A DNA stretch of 64,000 bases from Paludibacter sp. (lineage in GTDB: Bacteria; Bacteroidota; Bacteroidia; Bacteroidales; Paludibacteraceae): NCBI GenBank assembly GCA_028710415.1, contig JAQTUE010000005.1, positions 186,001 through 250,000 on the forward strand. The letters are read 5' to 3'. Made by a program: the position numbers and the translations under genes. Position 1 is the stretch's first letter, and each line of letters opens with the position of its first letter. Below the pieces are notes generated by a model. It was not told where the DNA came from and did no database searches. It saw only the letters and a list, made by a program, of their open reading frames with translations. Of this stretch, positions 1 to 10,674 are shown piece after piece.

Positions 1-150
1 ACTGTCAATTTGCTTTAAAGAAATTTATTCTGTACCTGGAATTAATTTGTTATAGCAGCTGCAATTGTTGCAACCCTTTGTAAATCGTTTTCCATCCACG
101 TGTAAATATCTTCAGTTGAGATTTCAGAAGAATATCAAGATGGACTATAT

Positions 151-1938
151 TTAATTTTTTATTATTTTAAATTGTTGGGTATTTCCGGAAAGGTTTTTAA
201 TCTGAACCAAATAACAACCTTCAGTAAGATTAGATATGTCTACAGAATTATTTCCTGACAAAGTACTAAACAGGACCTGTTTGCCAGTCAGGTCGAAAAC
301 TTTCGCAGATTGCAACGGATTGTCACTTATCACCTGAAACTTATTTTTTACTGTGGTTGGAACAATACTTGCATTAAAACTCTTCACCTCCTGAACGGCT
401 GTAAGAAAATTATGAGCAATATTCTCTCCCATCAGACTGGCCAGATAAACTTCCAGGGCTGTGTAACCTTCAGATGTTTTTATGTTGCGGTCTTCTGCAT
501 TATTCGGATTCAATCCATTGGCAATTTCCCAGGTGTCAGGCATACCGTCATTATCGGTGTCAGTAGGAGCAACAACCGATGCATAAGGCATATAACCTTC
601 GGCATTATACGACTTATCGATAATCCCCCATGATCCAAGGGAAGCTTTAAATGTGGATGTTCCGTTTTTTACTTCACGTATTACGCGACGTTCCACAGAG
701 TCTCTGTTTATGGTACCAACTTTGGAAAGAACAGATGTAAAAGCGTCCGTTGCACTTTGAATATTCGTTTTGTAAGGAGAATATCCGACCCAGACACTAT
801 TATACACGACATTGGATGGTGGTGAAAGTAACGTGTCGGAGCCTGCTGTAGCTTTTGTTGGCAGTGCTACCGTTCCTGCAGTTCCCGACCATTTCCAGGT
901 AAAGGCATTCCAGTTATTCGAATTTGTAGTTGAAGAGCCTTCCATAATATTTCCGGAGAGATACCATTTGGGGACATTCGCACCGGCAACTATATAATTA
1001 GTAAAGAAGTTTCTAGTGGAAGGAGTAGCCAGTCCTGGTTTGTAATAATTACCAATAAAGTTACAGGTATGTGAACGGTCGCCTAAAATTACATCACCAC
1101 CGTATGCTGCTCCGGAACTACCCCAGTTATAGACCACGTTATTGATAAATTCAATAAAAACATTTGTTTCGTTTGTAGTTCTGGCTCCGTTTAGTCTTGG
1201 TGAACGGGATTCGTTATTAGTCCACAGGTTGTGATGATAGGTTGCATTGATTCCTCCGGTTTGTGACCCATACCCTCTGTTACCTTTACCATGTCCATCG
1301 TCATAGAGTGCATCATGAAATATTGTCCATTGAACAGTTGTAAAACGATTGTCGTAAAAAGTAAGGTTTTCTTCACCTGACCAGCCAAAATTACAATGAT
1401 CAATAATTACACGTGCTGCATTTTCACAATCCATAGATCCACCTGGAAGAAAGGTACTGTCTGCTGCATTTTCACCAATACGAAAACGCATGTTTCTTAT
1501 AACTAAATCGGTACAGCCACCCAAATTTAACCGACCATTGCGTATCAATATTCCCTCGCCAGGAGCTGATTGTCCGGCAATAGTCATTTTAGCTCTTGTA
1601 CATCGGATTTCATTTCGGTTTACAACTGTACTGCCTGATGTCTGCAAATAAGGTTTAAGTTTGATAATCCCGGATACCCGAAATAGAATAGTGATTGAAT
1701 CTCCCGGATATTGAGCTAAAGCCCAGCGGAAGCTTCCAGGAATGGGAGTTTCCAGGGTATTGTAGGATATATAATCTTGCAGATTATCGACGAATACTAC
1801 TTTTCCTCCCCGGCCACCTGTGGCATACTTACCATAACCCTCTGCAGTCGGGAAAGCCGGTGTTTGAGCATTTACAGAAGTGAAAACTGCTGTAAGTAAC
1901 AACAGGGTAAGAACGAACTGAGTTTGGAATTTTTTCAT
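151..1938 (-). CDS. Secreted pectate lyase (polysaccharide lyase family 1-like) with T9SS sorting domain
   Basis: Probably cleaves de-esterified homogalacturonan by beta-elimination outside the cell or at its surface. Seen: a signal peptide over residues 1-24 ending VNA, then the segment FPTAEGYGKYATGGRGG that is typical of Bacteroidota pectate lyases. A right-handed beta-helix region follows with IIDHCNFGWSGEE and RSPRLNG. Near residue 460 lies a calcium-binding type stretch, DTDNDGMPDTWE. The last 70 or so residues form a type A type IX secretion sorting domain (SAKVFDLTGKQVL, then GCYLVQI and a basic end). It is the last gene of the pectin locus, 125 bases downstream of the pectinesterase. 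The lyase call is firm; the exact substrate is inferred from the neighbouring pectinesterase. Confidence 0.92.
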   Translation of the reverse strand: MKKFQTQFVLTLLLLTAVFTSVNAQTPAFPTAEGYGKYATGGRGGKVVFVDNLQDYISYNTLETPIPGSFRWALAQYPGDSITILFRVSGIIKLKPYLQTSGSTVVNRNEIRCTRAKMTIAGQSAPGEGILIRNGRLNLGGCTDLVIRNMRFRIGENAADSTFLPGGSMDCENAARVIIDHCNFGWSGEENLTFYDNRFTTVQWTIFHDALYDDGHGKGNRGYGSQTGGINATYHHNLWTNNESRSPRLNGARTTNETNVFIEFINNVVYNWGSSGAAYGGDVILGDRSHTCNFIGNYYKPGLATPSTRNFFTNYIVAGANVPKWYLSGNIMEGSSTTNSNNWNAFTWKWSGTAGTVALPTKATAGSDTLLSPPSNVVYNSVWVGYSPYKTNIQSATDAFTSVLSKVGTINRDSVERRVIREVKNGTSTFKASLGSWGIIDKSYNAEGYMPYASVVAPTDTDNDGMPDTWEIANGLNPNNAEDRNIKTSEGYTALEVYLASLMGENIAHNFLTAVQEVKSFNASIVPTTVKNKFQVISDNPLQSAKVFDLTGKQVLFSTLSGNNSVDISNLTEGCYLVQIKNLSGNTQQFKIIKN

Positions 1939-2062
1939 TGTGTAATATGTGAGATAAATAATTGAAACAAAAATACTGACTCTGTTTTATACTGATTGCG
2001 ATAAATTGGTATTTTATGTGGAGTAATTAGTATCAAGCTATGACTATGCTTTATACGAAATT

Positions 2063-3529
2063 TTATTCTGTACCTAAAATTATTTTCTTAGTATAGGTCA
2101 TGCCTTTGTCGTACATTCTTAACAGATATATGCCTTGAGATAAGTTGTTTAGTGTTAATATTGATTCATTTATTTTTTGGGCAATAATGTTGCCTGTAGT
2201 CGTTACCAACTGCATCTTTTCTACACGTTGACTGAGAGTAATTGCCTGATGATTTATTGTAATTCCAACATTCCCCATCTCAACATCAGATAAGGCAGTT
2301 GCAAGAGTTGCAACCTCACTGAGTACCCCAATGGAATTTAAGGCTCTTACGCTGTATGAACCGGTAATACCCGAATTGTCAACAGAACTGACTCCGGTAA
2401 CCGAGCCAAGGTATTTCCCATCTTTGTAAACAACATAACCAATTGCACCACTTACTGCCGACCAACTTATTGTTGATCCGTTTATACTAAGGTTCTCAGG
2501 TTTTGCAGTTGGTGTACTCTTTGTAATTGGGTCAAAAGTTGTGGTATAAGTAGTGGAATAAACCTTTTGAGGGTTTAATAGGCTGTCAGCATCATATTGT
2601 TGCAACTGGAAACTCCAGCTGATTCTTCCACTCACACTAGCCGGCGTTCCATCCGGATTCATACTGTTGTATTCGGCAAAGCTGGCTGTGGTTTCATTTC
2701 CACTCATGGTTGCCCAACCTGCCGGTTTAATATGTTTTCCAAGCGTGCAGTTTAAATAATATGCGCCGGAATTGATATTCCATGGCCTGCCCAGGTCATA
2801 ACTAGCGGTAGCTACATCTGAGTTAGCTGTTATGTTACATCTGCGAAATACAAAACCAAGATTTAATGTTTTCCCAGAAACAGTTGATGCTTTTGTCGTA
2901 TATGAATCCTCCGGGGCTACAATATGGCCACCACCATTCACACAATTGATGGTGCAATCGTCAAGGAAGAGAGTACCTCCTGCATAAATAAAATCAACGG
3001 CACCTTCTATCCAACAATTTTTAAAATAACCACGTGTCCCTTTTTTTGAACGGTAAGTGTCCTGGTATCCCAACACTTTACAGTTCCTGAATATCTGACG
3101 GTCGCCGGCAGTATAAAGCGCTTCTGCCATACCGGTATTACCGGCAGCATTCTGAATGCTTATATTTTCGGCATAAAGATCAGTAGCATAAAACTTAACG
3201 GTACATACATCTTCGTAAGTAGGTGAACCGCTTGAAGCACGCGACTGGGAGTGAGTAATAAGCACACCGCCATAGCTTTCGCCAATCAGACTTATTTTTT
3301 TCGTGGAGGCAGCAGCTTTTGTTCCCAATGTAACCTGTTCGTTGTAGGTCCCGTTTTTGATGAATATCATGCTGGTTTGTCCATCGGGGCATGCATTCAG
3401 AGCCGATTGTATACTGGTAAAATCACCTGAACCATCCGTTGCAACAATATATTTGAAAACCTGGGAAGAGGCGTTAATCGTAAAGATCAACTGACAGGTT
3501 AGTATAAGAAGTAAATTTTTAATTTTCAT
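2063..3529 (-). CDS. Secreted pectinesterase with T9SS sorting domain
   Basis: Removes methyl esters from pectin so that lyases can act. The family motifs are visible: NGTYNEQV, IQNAAGN, GYQDTYRSKKG with a catalytic Asp, DFIYAGG with the second catalytic Asp, and LGRPWN with the conserved Arg. A signal peptide covers residues 1-22. The esterase domain runs to about residue 320, followed by a fibronectin type III-like segment (about 335-410, ENLSINGSTISWSAVSG) and a C-terminal type IX sorting domain (about 415-488). It lies between susD and the pectate lyase. A hairpin in the 140-base gap after susD may lower readthrough into it. Confidence 0.94.
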   Translation of the reverse strand: MKIKNLLLILTCQLIFTINASSQVFKYIVATDGSGDFTSIQSALNACPDGQTSMIFIKNGTYNEQVTLGTKAAASTKKISLIGESYGGVLITHSQSRASSGSPTYEDVCTVKFYATDLYAENISIQNAAGNTGMAEALYTAGDRQIFRNCKVLGYQDTYRSKKGTRGYFKNCWIEGAVDFIYAGGTLFLDDCTINCVNGGGHIVAPEDSYTTKASTVSGKTLNLGFVFRRCNITANSDVATASYDLGRPWNINSGAYYLNCTLGKHIKPAGWATMSGNETTASFAEYNSMNPDGTPASVSGRISWSFQLQQYDADSLLNPQKVYSTTYTTTFDPITKSTPTAKPENLSINGSTISWSAVSGAIGYVVYKDGKYLGSVTGVSSVDNSGITGSYSVRALNSIGVLSEVATLATALSDVEMGNVGITINHQAITLSQRVEKMQLVTTTGNIIAQKINESILTLNNLSQGIYLLRMYDKGMTYTKKIILGTE

Positions 3530-3569
3530 TCGCTTTAAGATTGCTTTTTAATTATTAGTACAAAATAGA

Positions 3570-3624
3570 ATTCCTGCAGACGCCTTTAACTGATTTATTG
3601 CTAAACTTGGGCATCTGCAGGAAT
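3570..3624 (-). terminator. Hairpin between susD and pectinesterase genes
   Basis: Perfect 11-base inverted repeat ATTCCTGCAGA / TCTGCAGGAAT with a loop of about 33 bases, in the gap between the susD stop and the pectinesterase start. There is no strong U-run on the minus strand. It may therefore be a processing or attenuation hairpin and not a full terminator. Confidence 0.45.
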
Positions 3625-3670
3625 ATATTTATTGGTCTGAGAAATTAATTATACAGTTTGATCTGCAAGC

Positions 3671-5821
3671 TTATTCGGCCAATGGGTCGAATGTTCCCAG
3701 ACCTCCTCTTTGTGAGTCTGTCCAACCTATTGTTTGAAGCAGTGTCGTATTATTTACTTGTGCACTCGCCCTCAATCCAATAATATAATATTCCGGACGG
3801 AACGAAATAACTTTATTTTGTGTATCAATCATCCGTTGTTTACGCGTTAGATAGGAACGATAGAAGTTTACAACACTGTCTCGTTGAATCGTATCGTTCG
3901 AACTGATATTCCAGGCCTGTGGACGTTTAATAGTAGCGCTATTTTTAATGATCGGATCATTTGCATCTCCAACAGGAGCAATACCTCCTCCGGTAACAGA
4001 ACTTGATACACGTAATTCCAATCCGTTACGTCGTTGCCCGTTCAGAGGGTTTACGCCAAGATACGTGCAGGTATTCGTTCCAAAACCGGTAAGTGCCCAT
4101 GAAGCTTTCAGGCCTGCCTGTCCGGCACCTCCATCCCAAAGCAACCAACGGCGCATATCATCAAAACGCTTTCCTTCGTAGGCTAATTCAACCTGACGTT
4201 CGTATAAAATTGCAGCAAAGAGTCCCTGGCGGTTACCAGCCAATGCATCGTCCAACCCACAGTTTCCGGTATATCCTACACGCTGACGAATCAGACGCAG
4301 GGCTGTCAAAGCTTCATTGCCATGACCGGCTCCACAGGCAGCTTCAGCAAAGTTGAGTAATACTTCAGCGTATCGAATTTCCATGAAGGGAGCTGAACTT
4401 CGCTTAAATGGTGTAGATGTTAATGAGTCAAACACGTATAAAGGTGCTGTATTAACAGCAAGATCATCTGTTTTCTTCCGGATGTAAATACCTTTGTAGT
4501 TGGTAGCCAATTTGTCAGCACCATACCCTGATTGTTGTTCATCTGCCTGTTTAGTTGTTGATTCATACCAGGCATAGTTCCAGAGTTGGTATTTTGAGCC
4601 CAGAGTATATGGGCTTGCTGATTTTTTTGGTATTCCGTTATAGGTCCATTGTACCCCCGGGAATGCAAATGTCCGGTAGAAACGGGGATCACGGTTTTTG
4701 AAAAATATATCCTTATCATAATTATTGATGGGGTTTTTATCTTTATCCATCGCAGGTAACCCGGTAGCCATTGGAAAAAGATCAACCATTTCTGCAGTTG
4801 TACTTTTACCGCCTCCGGCACCTGTATTGGATGGTCTGATTGAATTTTCCCAGGTATTATTAAGATCTGGTGCGGTTGCGTTGGTTGCAGGAGCAAGGTT
4901 GTTGTAAAGTGTTACAAATACAGCCTCCGGACTTTGATAATCAGAGAACATTTTAGCCCAACCGGAAGCATGTATTCCCGGATTATTCAAATAAGCCAAC
5001 CCAAAATAGCCACTAGCAGTGAGGGTGTCCACTGCACGTTTAGTCACTTCATAAGCAGTTTGCCATCTGGCTACATCATCAGCACGGTTAAATAACGGGC
5101 TGGCATATAACAGTCTCGCTCTGCCTTCTACAGACAGTGCAGTTCCTGCAGTTACACGGCCCCAGTTTGCATCATCCCATTTTACGGGTAGATAGGAGGC
5201 GGCTTTTTCTAAATCCTTGCACAGAAATTCAATGCATTCTTTCGTTGTTGAACGTGGAATTGCCAGATCAAGCCCTCCGCTTGAACCTGCTAATGGAAGT
5301 TGCACATGATCCACAATGGGTACTCCGCCATAAACTTTAACTAACCGGTAATAGGTCCAGGCGCGGAAAAAATAGACCTGACCGAGTAACTCTTTCTTTT
5401 GGGCATCCGGCAAGGTTCCGCCCTCAATACCTTCGATGGCATCGTTGCAATTACGGATACGTCCCCAGGGAGAACGGGAAGTTTTTGCTTCGGCATAGAA
5501 AAAGTCAGGAACAGTAGTATTTGTCATGACGTTATCAGTGACAAAGTCCGACAATCCACCGTATTCTTCGGTTGAAGTTGCGTAAAGATCCGCTGTCCCG
5601 GTACTTGGATTGTCATATGAAACGTCGGTGTTGGACTTGGGAAGGCATAATGCATAGATATCATTAATTCTTCCTTTTGAACCGGCATAATCGTTGTAAA
5701 TAGCAGCTGTAACACGCGAAAAATCCTGCTTTTCTTTCAAAAACTCATCGCTGCATCCAGTCATGAGTGTTGCGGCAATAAGTAAGCCGGCACCCAAACA
5801 ATATTTATTTATATTTTTCAT
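3671..5821 (-). CDS. SusD/RagB-family surface glycan-binding lipoprotein
   Basis: Outer-membrane lipoprotein that caps the SusC-type transporter and binds oligosaccharides. The start chosen is MKNINKYCLG at 5821. A longer reading from 5845 would add eight residues and overlap the susC stop. A lipobox LMTGC follows the hydrophobic leader. The remaining roughly 690 residues show the SusD pattern: an alpha-helical TPR-like region with KKELLGQVYFFRAWTYYRLV, and the late motif APFMEIRYAEVLLNFAEAAC followed by LAYEGKRFDDMRRW. At 716 residues it is on the long side for the family. It lies 11 bases after susC, so the two are co-transcribed. Confidence 0.95.
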   Translation of the reverse strand: MKNINKYCLGAGLLIAATLMTGCSDEFLKEKQDFSRVTAAIYNDYAGSKGRINDIYALCLPKSNTDVSYDNPSTGTADLYATSTEEYGGLSDFVTDNVMTNTTVPDFFYAEAKTSRSPWGRIRNCNDAIEGIEGGTLPDAQKKELLGQVYFFRAWTYYRLVKVYGGVPIVDHVQLPLAGSSGGLDLAIPRSTTKECIEFLCKDLEKAASYLPVKWDDANWGRVTAGTALSVEGRARLLYASPLFNRADDVARWQTAYEVTKRAVDTLTASGYFGLAYLNNPGIHASGWAKMFSDYQSPEAVFVTLYNNLAPATNATAPDLNNTWENSIRPSNTGAGGGKSTTAEMVDLFPMATGLPAMDKDKNPINNYDKDIFFKNRDPRFYRTFAFPGVQWTYNGIPKKSASPYTLGSKYQLWNYAWYESTTKQADEQQSGYGADKLATNYKGIYIRKKTDDLAVNTAPLYVFDSLTSTPFKRSSAPFMEIRYAEVLLNFAEAACGAGHGNEALTALRLIRQRVGYTGNCGLDDALAGNRQGLFAAILYERQVELAYEGKRFDDMRRWLLWDGGAGQAGLKASWALTGFGTNTCTYLGVNPLNGQRRNGLELRVSSSVTGGGIAPVGDANDPIIKNSATIKRPQAWNISSNDTIQRDSVVNFYRSYLTRKQRMIDTQNKVISFRPEYYIIGLRASAQVNNTTLLQTIGWTDSQRGGLGTFDPLAE

Positions 5822-5831
5822 TTTTATCTTA

Positions 5832-8800
5832 TTAGAATGAAACATTAACTCCGATGGTAATTCTTCTCAAAGTTGGATACCTTCCATAGGTTCCTGACAT
5901 TGGATCAATAAAGTTGTCCGGATAAGGATTGTAAAGACTCAATACATTTTGAACTGTAGCATTCAAACGGCAACTTTCAATATTTGCTGCTTTCATCCAG
6001 TTTTTAGGTAATGAATAGGCTACAGTAAGTGTTTTGATGGAGACTGATGTTCCACTAACTCTCCAGAACGTAGATTGTACATTATTAACAGCGTAACGCA
6101 GGTTAGGATACTTGGCATCCTGATTTTTTTCAGCTACTATATTGCCCTGGTTGTCAAGTACATTGTCGTACACAAACATGTTATTCGCCCAGAATGCAGG
6201 GAGATTTGTGTATTCCATGACGTTATAACCACTGGCAGTTGAAACCAGACTTGAGATACCACGTGCATCACCCGGCAGGTAAGTATATCCACCCCAGTTA
6301 GCTCCAATTTGTGTGCTGAACGAAAAGCCTTTCCAATCGCCACCCATATTCACTGTTAATCCCCAGGGATTGCTACGGTTTGAAATCAATACCTGGTCGT
6401 TTGCATCCACATAACCTGCTTTCGGATCGCCCGGATCGTTTGGACCATAATAGGTTCCATCAGATTTTTGTGAACCTCGAATATTGTTATAAATCAACAT
6501 GCCTGGACTTACTTTATCTTTAGTCATGCCCATGTAGCTTTTAATCTGGTATTTATCGAAGTATTCTTCAATTTCCTGGTAATTATGAAACATGCCGATA
6601 CTTTCATACCCCCAACTACCTACATCCACACGTTGATTGGGATGGTTGTCATCAAAAGCTATCAGTGCCGGCCATGGTGCAACCAGTACTTTGTTGTCGC
6701 TGTATCCGGTATTCAGTTTAATCCAGTATTTTAGGTCTTTCGAAATGTTGTCTTTCCAACCTAATGATAATTCAATACCGTACCTGTCAATGGAACCATA
6801 ATTCTCAGCTGCTGCTTGTGTTCCAACTGTTGATGGATAATTTGCAGAACCTTGCTTGGTCATAAACACATTCCGGTTCCAAAAGTAATATCCATCCAGA
6901 TTCATGGTAAGCCTGTTTTTCAACGTGTTGAAGTCTATTCCGAAATTCGATTGGTAACTTTCATCCCAGTGTGCAAAGCGGTTTACAGCAGCATCGGGCA
7001 CCCCGATATGCGATCCGGAGGCTGTGCTTGTTCCTGTCCCAAAAATAGCTCCTTTGTCCTGATTCACATTATAAGTTGTGATCCATTGCCATGGTTTAAT
7101 ATTGTCTTTCCCAAGTAGTCCAAATGATCCTCGAAATTTTAGAAAATCTACTCCATGAATTTTTTCCTGAAACCAGGGTTCTTCTGATAGTACCCATCCG
7201 GCAGAAAGTGATGGGAATGTTCCCCAGTAGTTTTCAGGTGCAAAATTGGCTGATGCATCCGAACGTACCAGAAATTCAAGCAGGTATTTATTGGCGTAGG
7301 CATAATTCACTCTACCCACATAGGATAACTTCCCGGATTCGGAACGGGTAAATACGGTGGCTTGTGCTCCGTTATCGGCTCCGTTCGATTGATAATTGGT
7401 AAATGTGTATGGGTTTGTCACAGATCCAAGCAGGGTCTCAGATTCAGCTTCTGCACGTTCGATTGTGAATAATCCGCTCACATCGTGTTTGCCAAAAGTA
7501 CGTGCGTAACTCATAATAAAGTTTGCCTGGTAGTTATCTCCTCTATCCATGGATCTGCTCAGGATATTACCATTTGATACCGTGATTGATTTCAGATTGC
7601 TGTTTGACAGATTCAGGGTGTCGCTCGTGAAGAGGTGGTTCCCACTACCGGCACGTTGATTGATTTGGTACAAAGTGTAATTTGTACCGTAGGTGTCATT
7701 TTTATTGGTACTGATATTTTTAGAGTAGGATACCTTTAATTTAAGCCCCTTTAAAATACTGCTCCATCCAAAATCATATTCAATCGAGGAGTTTATAGTC
7801 ATGTTTTGACTCATGTTTTTACTGTAATCTCCCAGATCCTGAATAGTTTTGTAATTGTATAACTGGGCAGTCTCATATTGATTATTACTAACCCCGTACG
7901 ATGCCAAAGGCAATCCGTTGACATAGTCAGGCATATAGCGTGGATGTGTTAATAAATAATCATAATCATTATCCCCGGTTGATGAGCCTACACTGCTGTA
8001 TGCATTGGATGAACTTCCATAATCTCCGGATACCTGAAACGATGCTTTTAAAGATTTGGTGATCTTTGCATCCAGGCCTGCCCGGTAATTCCAACGGTTG
8101 TAATCAAGTTTTCCAATATTACCACCCTGGGTATTGTACGAAACGCCTGCAAAATAATTTACCCTGTCGGTGGCTCCACTTAAATTCAGACTGTGTTTCT
8201 GAGTCAGGGAAGCTCTCCATTCCCGATCCAGCAAATCATAATTGAGATTTCTCATGGCAGCTAACTCATCTGCCTGAAAGTAATCAGTCCTGGTGTTGGG
8301 TGTAGTTGTGCTTGTCGGGTCAATGGCTCCCTTTACCCCATTCCAGATTTTGCCATAATCATAGGCACTTAACATCTTTGGACGCGAAATTTCATCCACG
8401 ACACCAAACTGACCGCTATACGATACTTTTGGTGCACCTTCTTTACCCCGCTTTGTTTTGACAAGGATTACTCCATATGCCGAACTGGCTCCGTAAACAG
8501 CAGCTGAAGCATCTTTCAGAACGGTAATGCTTTCAACCATAGTTGCATCCAGGTTGTTGAAGGCTGCTTCTGTTGTAATAAAATCATCAATTACGTATAC
8601 AGGCCTGGTATCCGGAACAAATCCCGATACACTCGAAAAAGCAGTCGTTACAGGAGCATCACGTACAGTGATTGATGCTGTGGATCCGGGACGACCTTCG
8701 CCACCACTAATACTGATACCATTAATCTGGCCCTTAAGGGCAGTAGCCAGGTTGGTTGTGCTCATGTCTGTGACGTCTTTGGCCGATAGGGTTGAAATTG

Positions 8801-9170
8801 CACCTGTCATGTGTGCTTTTTTCTGTACCCCGTAACCTACCACCACAACTTCATTTAAATCGGAGTTTGATGTTTGAAGATTAATTTTCAGATCCTTTTT
8901 ATCGGTGATATCGACTTTTTGTTGTTGATAGCCAATATAAGAAACCTGAATAAATTTTTGTCCTGCAGGTAGATTGCTTATTGTAAACTTGCCGTCCAGA
9001 TTTGTAACCGTCCCTAATTTTGTTCCGATTACGACTATGTTGGCACCAATAACAGGCTCAGATTTTTCATCTAAAACAATCCCTGAGACTGTTTTAGTTT
9101 GTTGCGCCATGGCCGGCATTAGAAAACAAAGGACCAGGAGCACACTTAATATATAACGATATTGTTTCAT
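5832..9170 (-). CDS. SusC/RagA-family TonB-dependent outer-membrane transporter
   Basis: Imports pectin oligosaccharides across the outer membrane using TonB energy. Residues 1-22 are a signal peptide. Residues 25-100 form a carboxypeptidase regulatory-like domain (VSGIVLDEKSEPVIGANIVV). The SusC signature SDLNEVVVVGYGVQKK starts near residue 105, then a plug domain runs to about 240 (VYVIDDF, VLKDASAAVYGASSAYGVILVKTK). The rest is the beta-barrel, ending in an aromatic residue as outer-membrane barrels do. The length of 1112 residues is normal. It sits 31 bases after the DUF5123-like lipoprotein gene and 11 bases before susD, so the locus reads as one operon. Confidence 0.97.
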   Translation of the reverse strand: MKQYRYILSVLLVLCFLMPAMAQQTKTVSGIVLDEKSEPVIGANIVVIGTKLGTVTNLDGKFTISNLPAGQKFIQVSYIGYQQQKVDITDKKDLKINLQTSNSDLNEVVVVGYGVQKKAHMTGAISTLSAKDVTDMSTTNLATALKGQINGISISGGEGRPGSTASITVRDAPVTTAFSSVSGFVPDTRPVYVIDDFITTEAAFNNLDATMVESITVLKDASAAVYGASSAYGVILVKTKRGKEGAPKVSYSGQFGVVDEISRPKMLSAYDYGKIWNGVKGAIDPTSTTTPNTRTDYFQADELAAMRNLNYDLLDREWRASLTQKHSLNLSGATDRVNYFAGVSYNTQGGNIGKLDYNRWNYRAGLDAKITKSLKASFQVSGDYGSSSNAYSSVGSSTGDNDYDYLLTHPRYMPDYVNGLPLASYGVSNNQYETAQLYNYKTIQDLGDYSKNMSQNMTINSSIEYDFGWSSILKGLKLKVSYSKNISTNKNDTYGTNYTLYQINQRAGSGNHLFTSDTLNLSNSNLKSITVSNGNILSRSMDRGDNYQANFIMSYARTFGKHDVSGLFTIERAEAESETLLGSVTNPYTFTNYQSNGADNGAQATVFTRSESGKLSYVGRVNYAYANKYLLEFLVRSDASANFAPENYWGTFPSLSAGWVLSEEPWFQEKIHGVDFLKFRGSFGLLGKDNIKPWQWITTYNVNQDKGAIFGTGTSTASGSHIGVPDAAVNRFAHWDESYQSNFGIDFNTLKNRLTMNLDGYYFWNRNVFMTKQGSANYPSTVGTQAAAENYGSIDRYGIELSLGWKDNISKDLKYWIKLNTGYSDNKVLVAPWPALIAFDDNHPNQRVDVGSWGYESIGMFHNYQEIEEYFDKYQIKSYMGMTKDKVSPGMLIYNNIRGSQKSDGTYYGPNDPGDPKAGYVDANDQVLISNRSNPWGLTVNMGGDWKGFSFSTQIGANWGGYTYLPGDARGISSLVSTASGYNVMEYTNLPAFWANNMFVYDNVLDNQGNIVAEKNQDAKYPNLRYAVNNVQSTFWRVSGTSVSIKTLTVAYSLPKNWMKAANIESCRLNATVQNVLSLYNPYPDNFIDPMSGTYGRYPTLRRITIGVNVSF

Positions 9171-9201
9171 ATTTTTTATCTCAAATTATTGTTTAATCCT
9201 G

Positions 9202-10674
9202 TTACTTTGCAATAGGTAACCAACGTGGGTCTCCGCTTTGTTTGCTGATAATAATTGTGGCATTCGAACCTACAGTGAAATTTCCGGTTGAAACATCTGC
9301 AAAGGCTGGATCCTGACCATACCCTGTACCACTCTTATCTCCATTCGTATGGTCAATTTCACCTACCTGAGGAAAAGCACCATCAAACCAATAACAGTTA
9401 TTGTTGAGGGTCTTAATCATTGTATTTGTTCCTGCGGAAAGTCGTCTGATAACATTCTGACTGCCGCAATCCACAAAAATATTTTGGCTTACGTTTAAAT
9501 ATACCGTTGAGCCTGAGGAGCTGGATGCTGTTCCCATGCCGCTATAATTACCCATTTGGCCTGTCTTTACGACATTGTTGAATGTGTTGTTGAAGAAGTT
9601 AATACTTCCGCTTACGAAACCTGCACGATCAGGGCGCCCACTGTTGTTGTAACGTAGAAAATATCCGGCGGTTGATGCATTTTCCCAAACAGTACTGTTC
9701 TTGATTGTGAAGATATTTGCAAAGCCTGCCTGAAGAAAGATTACACCTCCACTACCGTCGTTAAGGGCATTCAATGCTATTTTACAATCGCTGATTACCA
9801 GATTTGTCAAACAGTATTTCACATTTGCATCATAAATTAAACGTCGGTTGATACCATAAAAATTACATTTGAAAAAGAATATGTCTTTTGGGATTATGTA
9901 ATAACTGTTGTGTGCAGCGCTAAGTATTGCGGGATCAGGAACATCACTAAGTAGTAATACTGATGCATCAGATACATCGGCTGCCATGGCATTACAATCA
10001 AAATCCATATATTTTAATGTAAATCCTGCTGTGGTGCGTAGTCTGCCTGAAATGCCATAGGTAATGGTTGGATGGTGAACTTTATCACCCCGTAATGTAA
10101 TCCAGTGTTTCTGAAAATCAACAGGTCCGGATAGTGTATATTTTCCATCAGCAACCAATTCGTAAGCCAGTTCATGGGTTGAATCCGGTATGGCTGTATT
10201 GGTAAAGTATTGGTACAAATCAGTGCCATCCGGAATAACAGCATAGGCCGGTAAAAGCGTACTGTAATGTGCAGTAGATGCCAACACCGCTTCTTTATTG
10301 TTGTCCTTCACATTCCCAAGCGTTTTAATAACAACCTTATACTTGGTATCTTCCTGAAGTGGACGTGTAACAGAACATCCATCGATGACAGCATTTTCTG
10401 TCCCGACAGCTACCGGATTATTCGGGTCATCAACAATGTACAAGGTAAATTGATACCCACCCGCACCATATACAACGGGCCATGTAACTACCATATTGCC
10501 TTTTACGTCTTTCGAGAAAACGACCTTAGACGAATCTGGAGATAATAACGTAGTGTTTGTGACACCGGACGAGAAAGTCCAGTCTTTCAAATAACCGTCT
10601 ATACACGAAGACAATAGCAGGGTAACTGCTATGGCAAACAATAAACGGGTTTTTTTTAACAAGATTTGTTTCAT
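9202..10674 (-). CDS. Surface lipoprotein with DUF4957/DUF5123-like features, pectin locus
   Basis: Exported lipoprotein: a hydrophobic leader ends in the lipobox LLSSC, then IDGYL. An N-terminal fibronectin-like segment (about residues 50-140) is followed by a region rich in short beta-strand repeats with Asn and Ser turns (about 150-490). This architecture fits the DUF4957 and DUF5123 families, which lie beside susC/susD in many pectin loci. The role is not known to me from sequence. Glycan binding or a lyase-like beta-helix is inferred from context only. It is the first gene of the minus-strand operon, so the operon promoter should lie just right of 10674, but no clear -7 box is seen there. 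Confidence 0.8.
   Translation of the reverse strand: MKQILLKKTRLLFAIAVTLLLSSCIDGYLKDWTFSSGVTNTTLLSPDSSKVVFSKDVKGNMVVTWPVVYGAGGYQFTLYIVDDPNNPVAVGTENAVIDGCSVTRPLQEDTKYKVVIKTLGNVKDNNKEAVLASTAHYSTLLPAYAVIPDGTDLYQYFTNTAIPDSTHELAYELVADGKYTLSGPVDFQKHWITLRGDKVHHPTITYGISGRLRTTAGFTLKYMDFDCNAMAADVSDASVLLLSDVPDPAILSAAHNSYYIIPKDIFFFKCNFYGINRRLIYDANVKYCLTNLVISDCKIALNALNDGSGGVIFLQAGFANIFTIKNSTVWENASTAGYFLRYNNSGRPDRAGFVSGSINFFNNTFNNVVKTGQMGNYSGMGTASSSSGSTVYLNVSQNIFVDCGSQNVIRRLSAGTNTMIKTLNNNCYWFDGAFPQVGEIDHTNGDKSGTGYGQDPAFADVSTGNFTVGSNATIIISKQSGDPRWLPIAK

Noticed and set aside
20..140. Minus-strand remnant reading STEDIYTWMENDLQRVATIAAAITN and, in another frame, a tail like that of the pectinesterase
   Set aside because: No start codon and a stop right before; too short and too near the window edge to call a gene or pseudogene safely.
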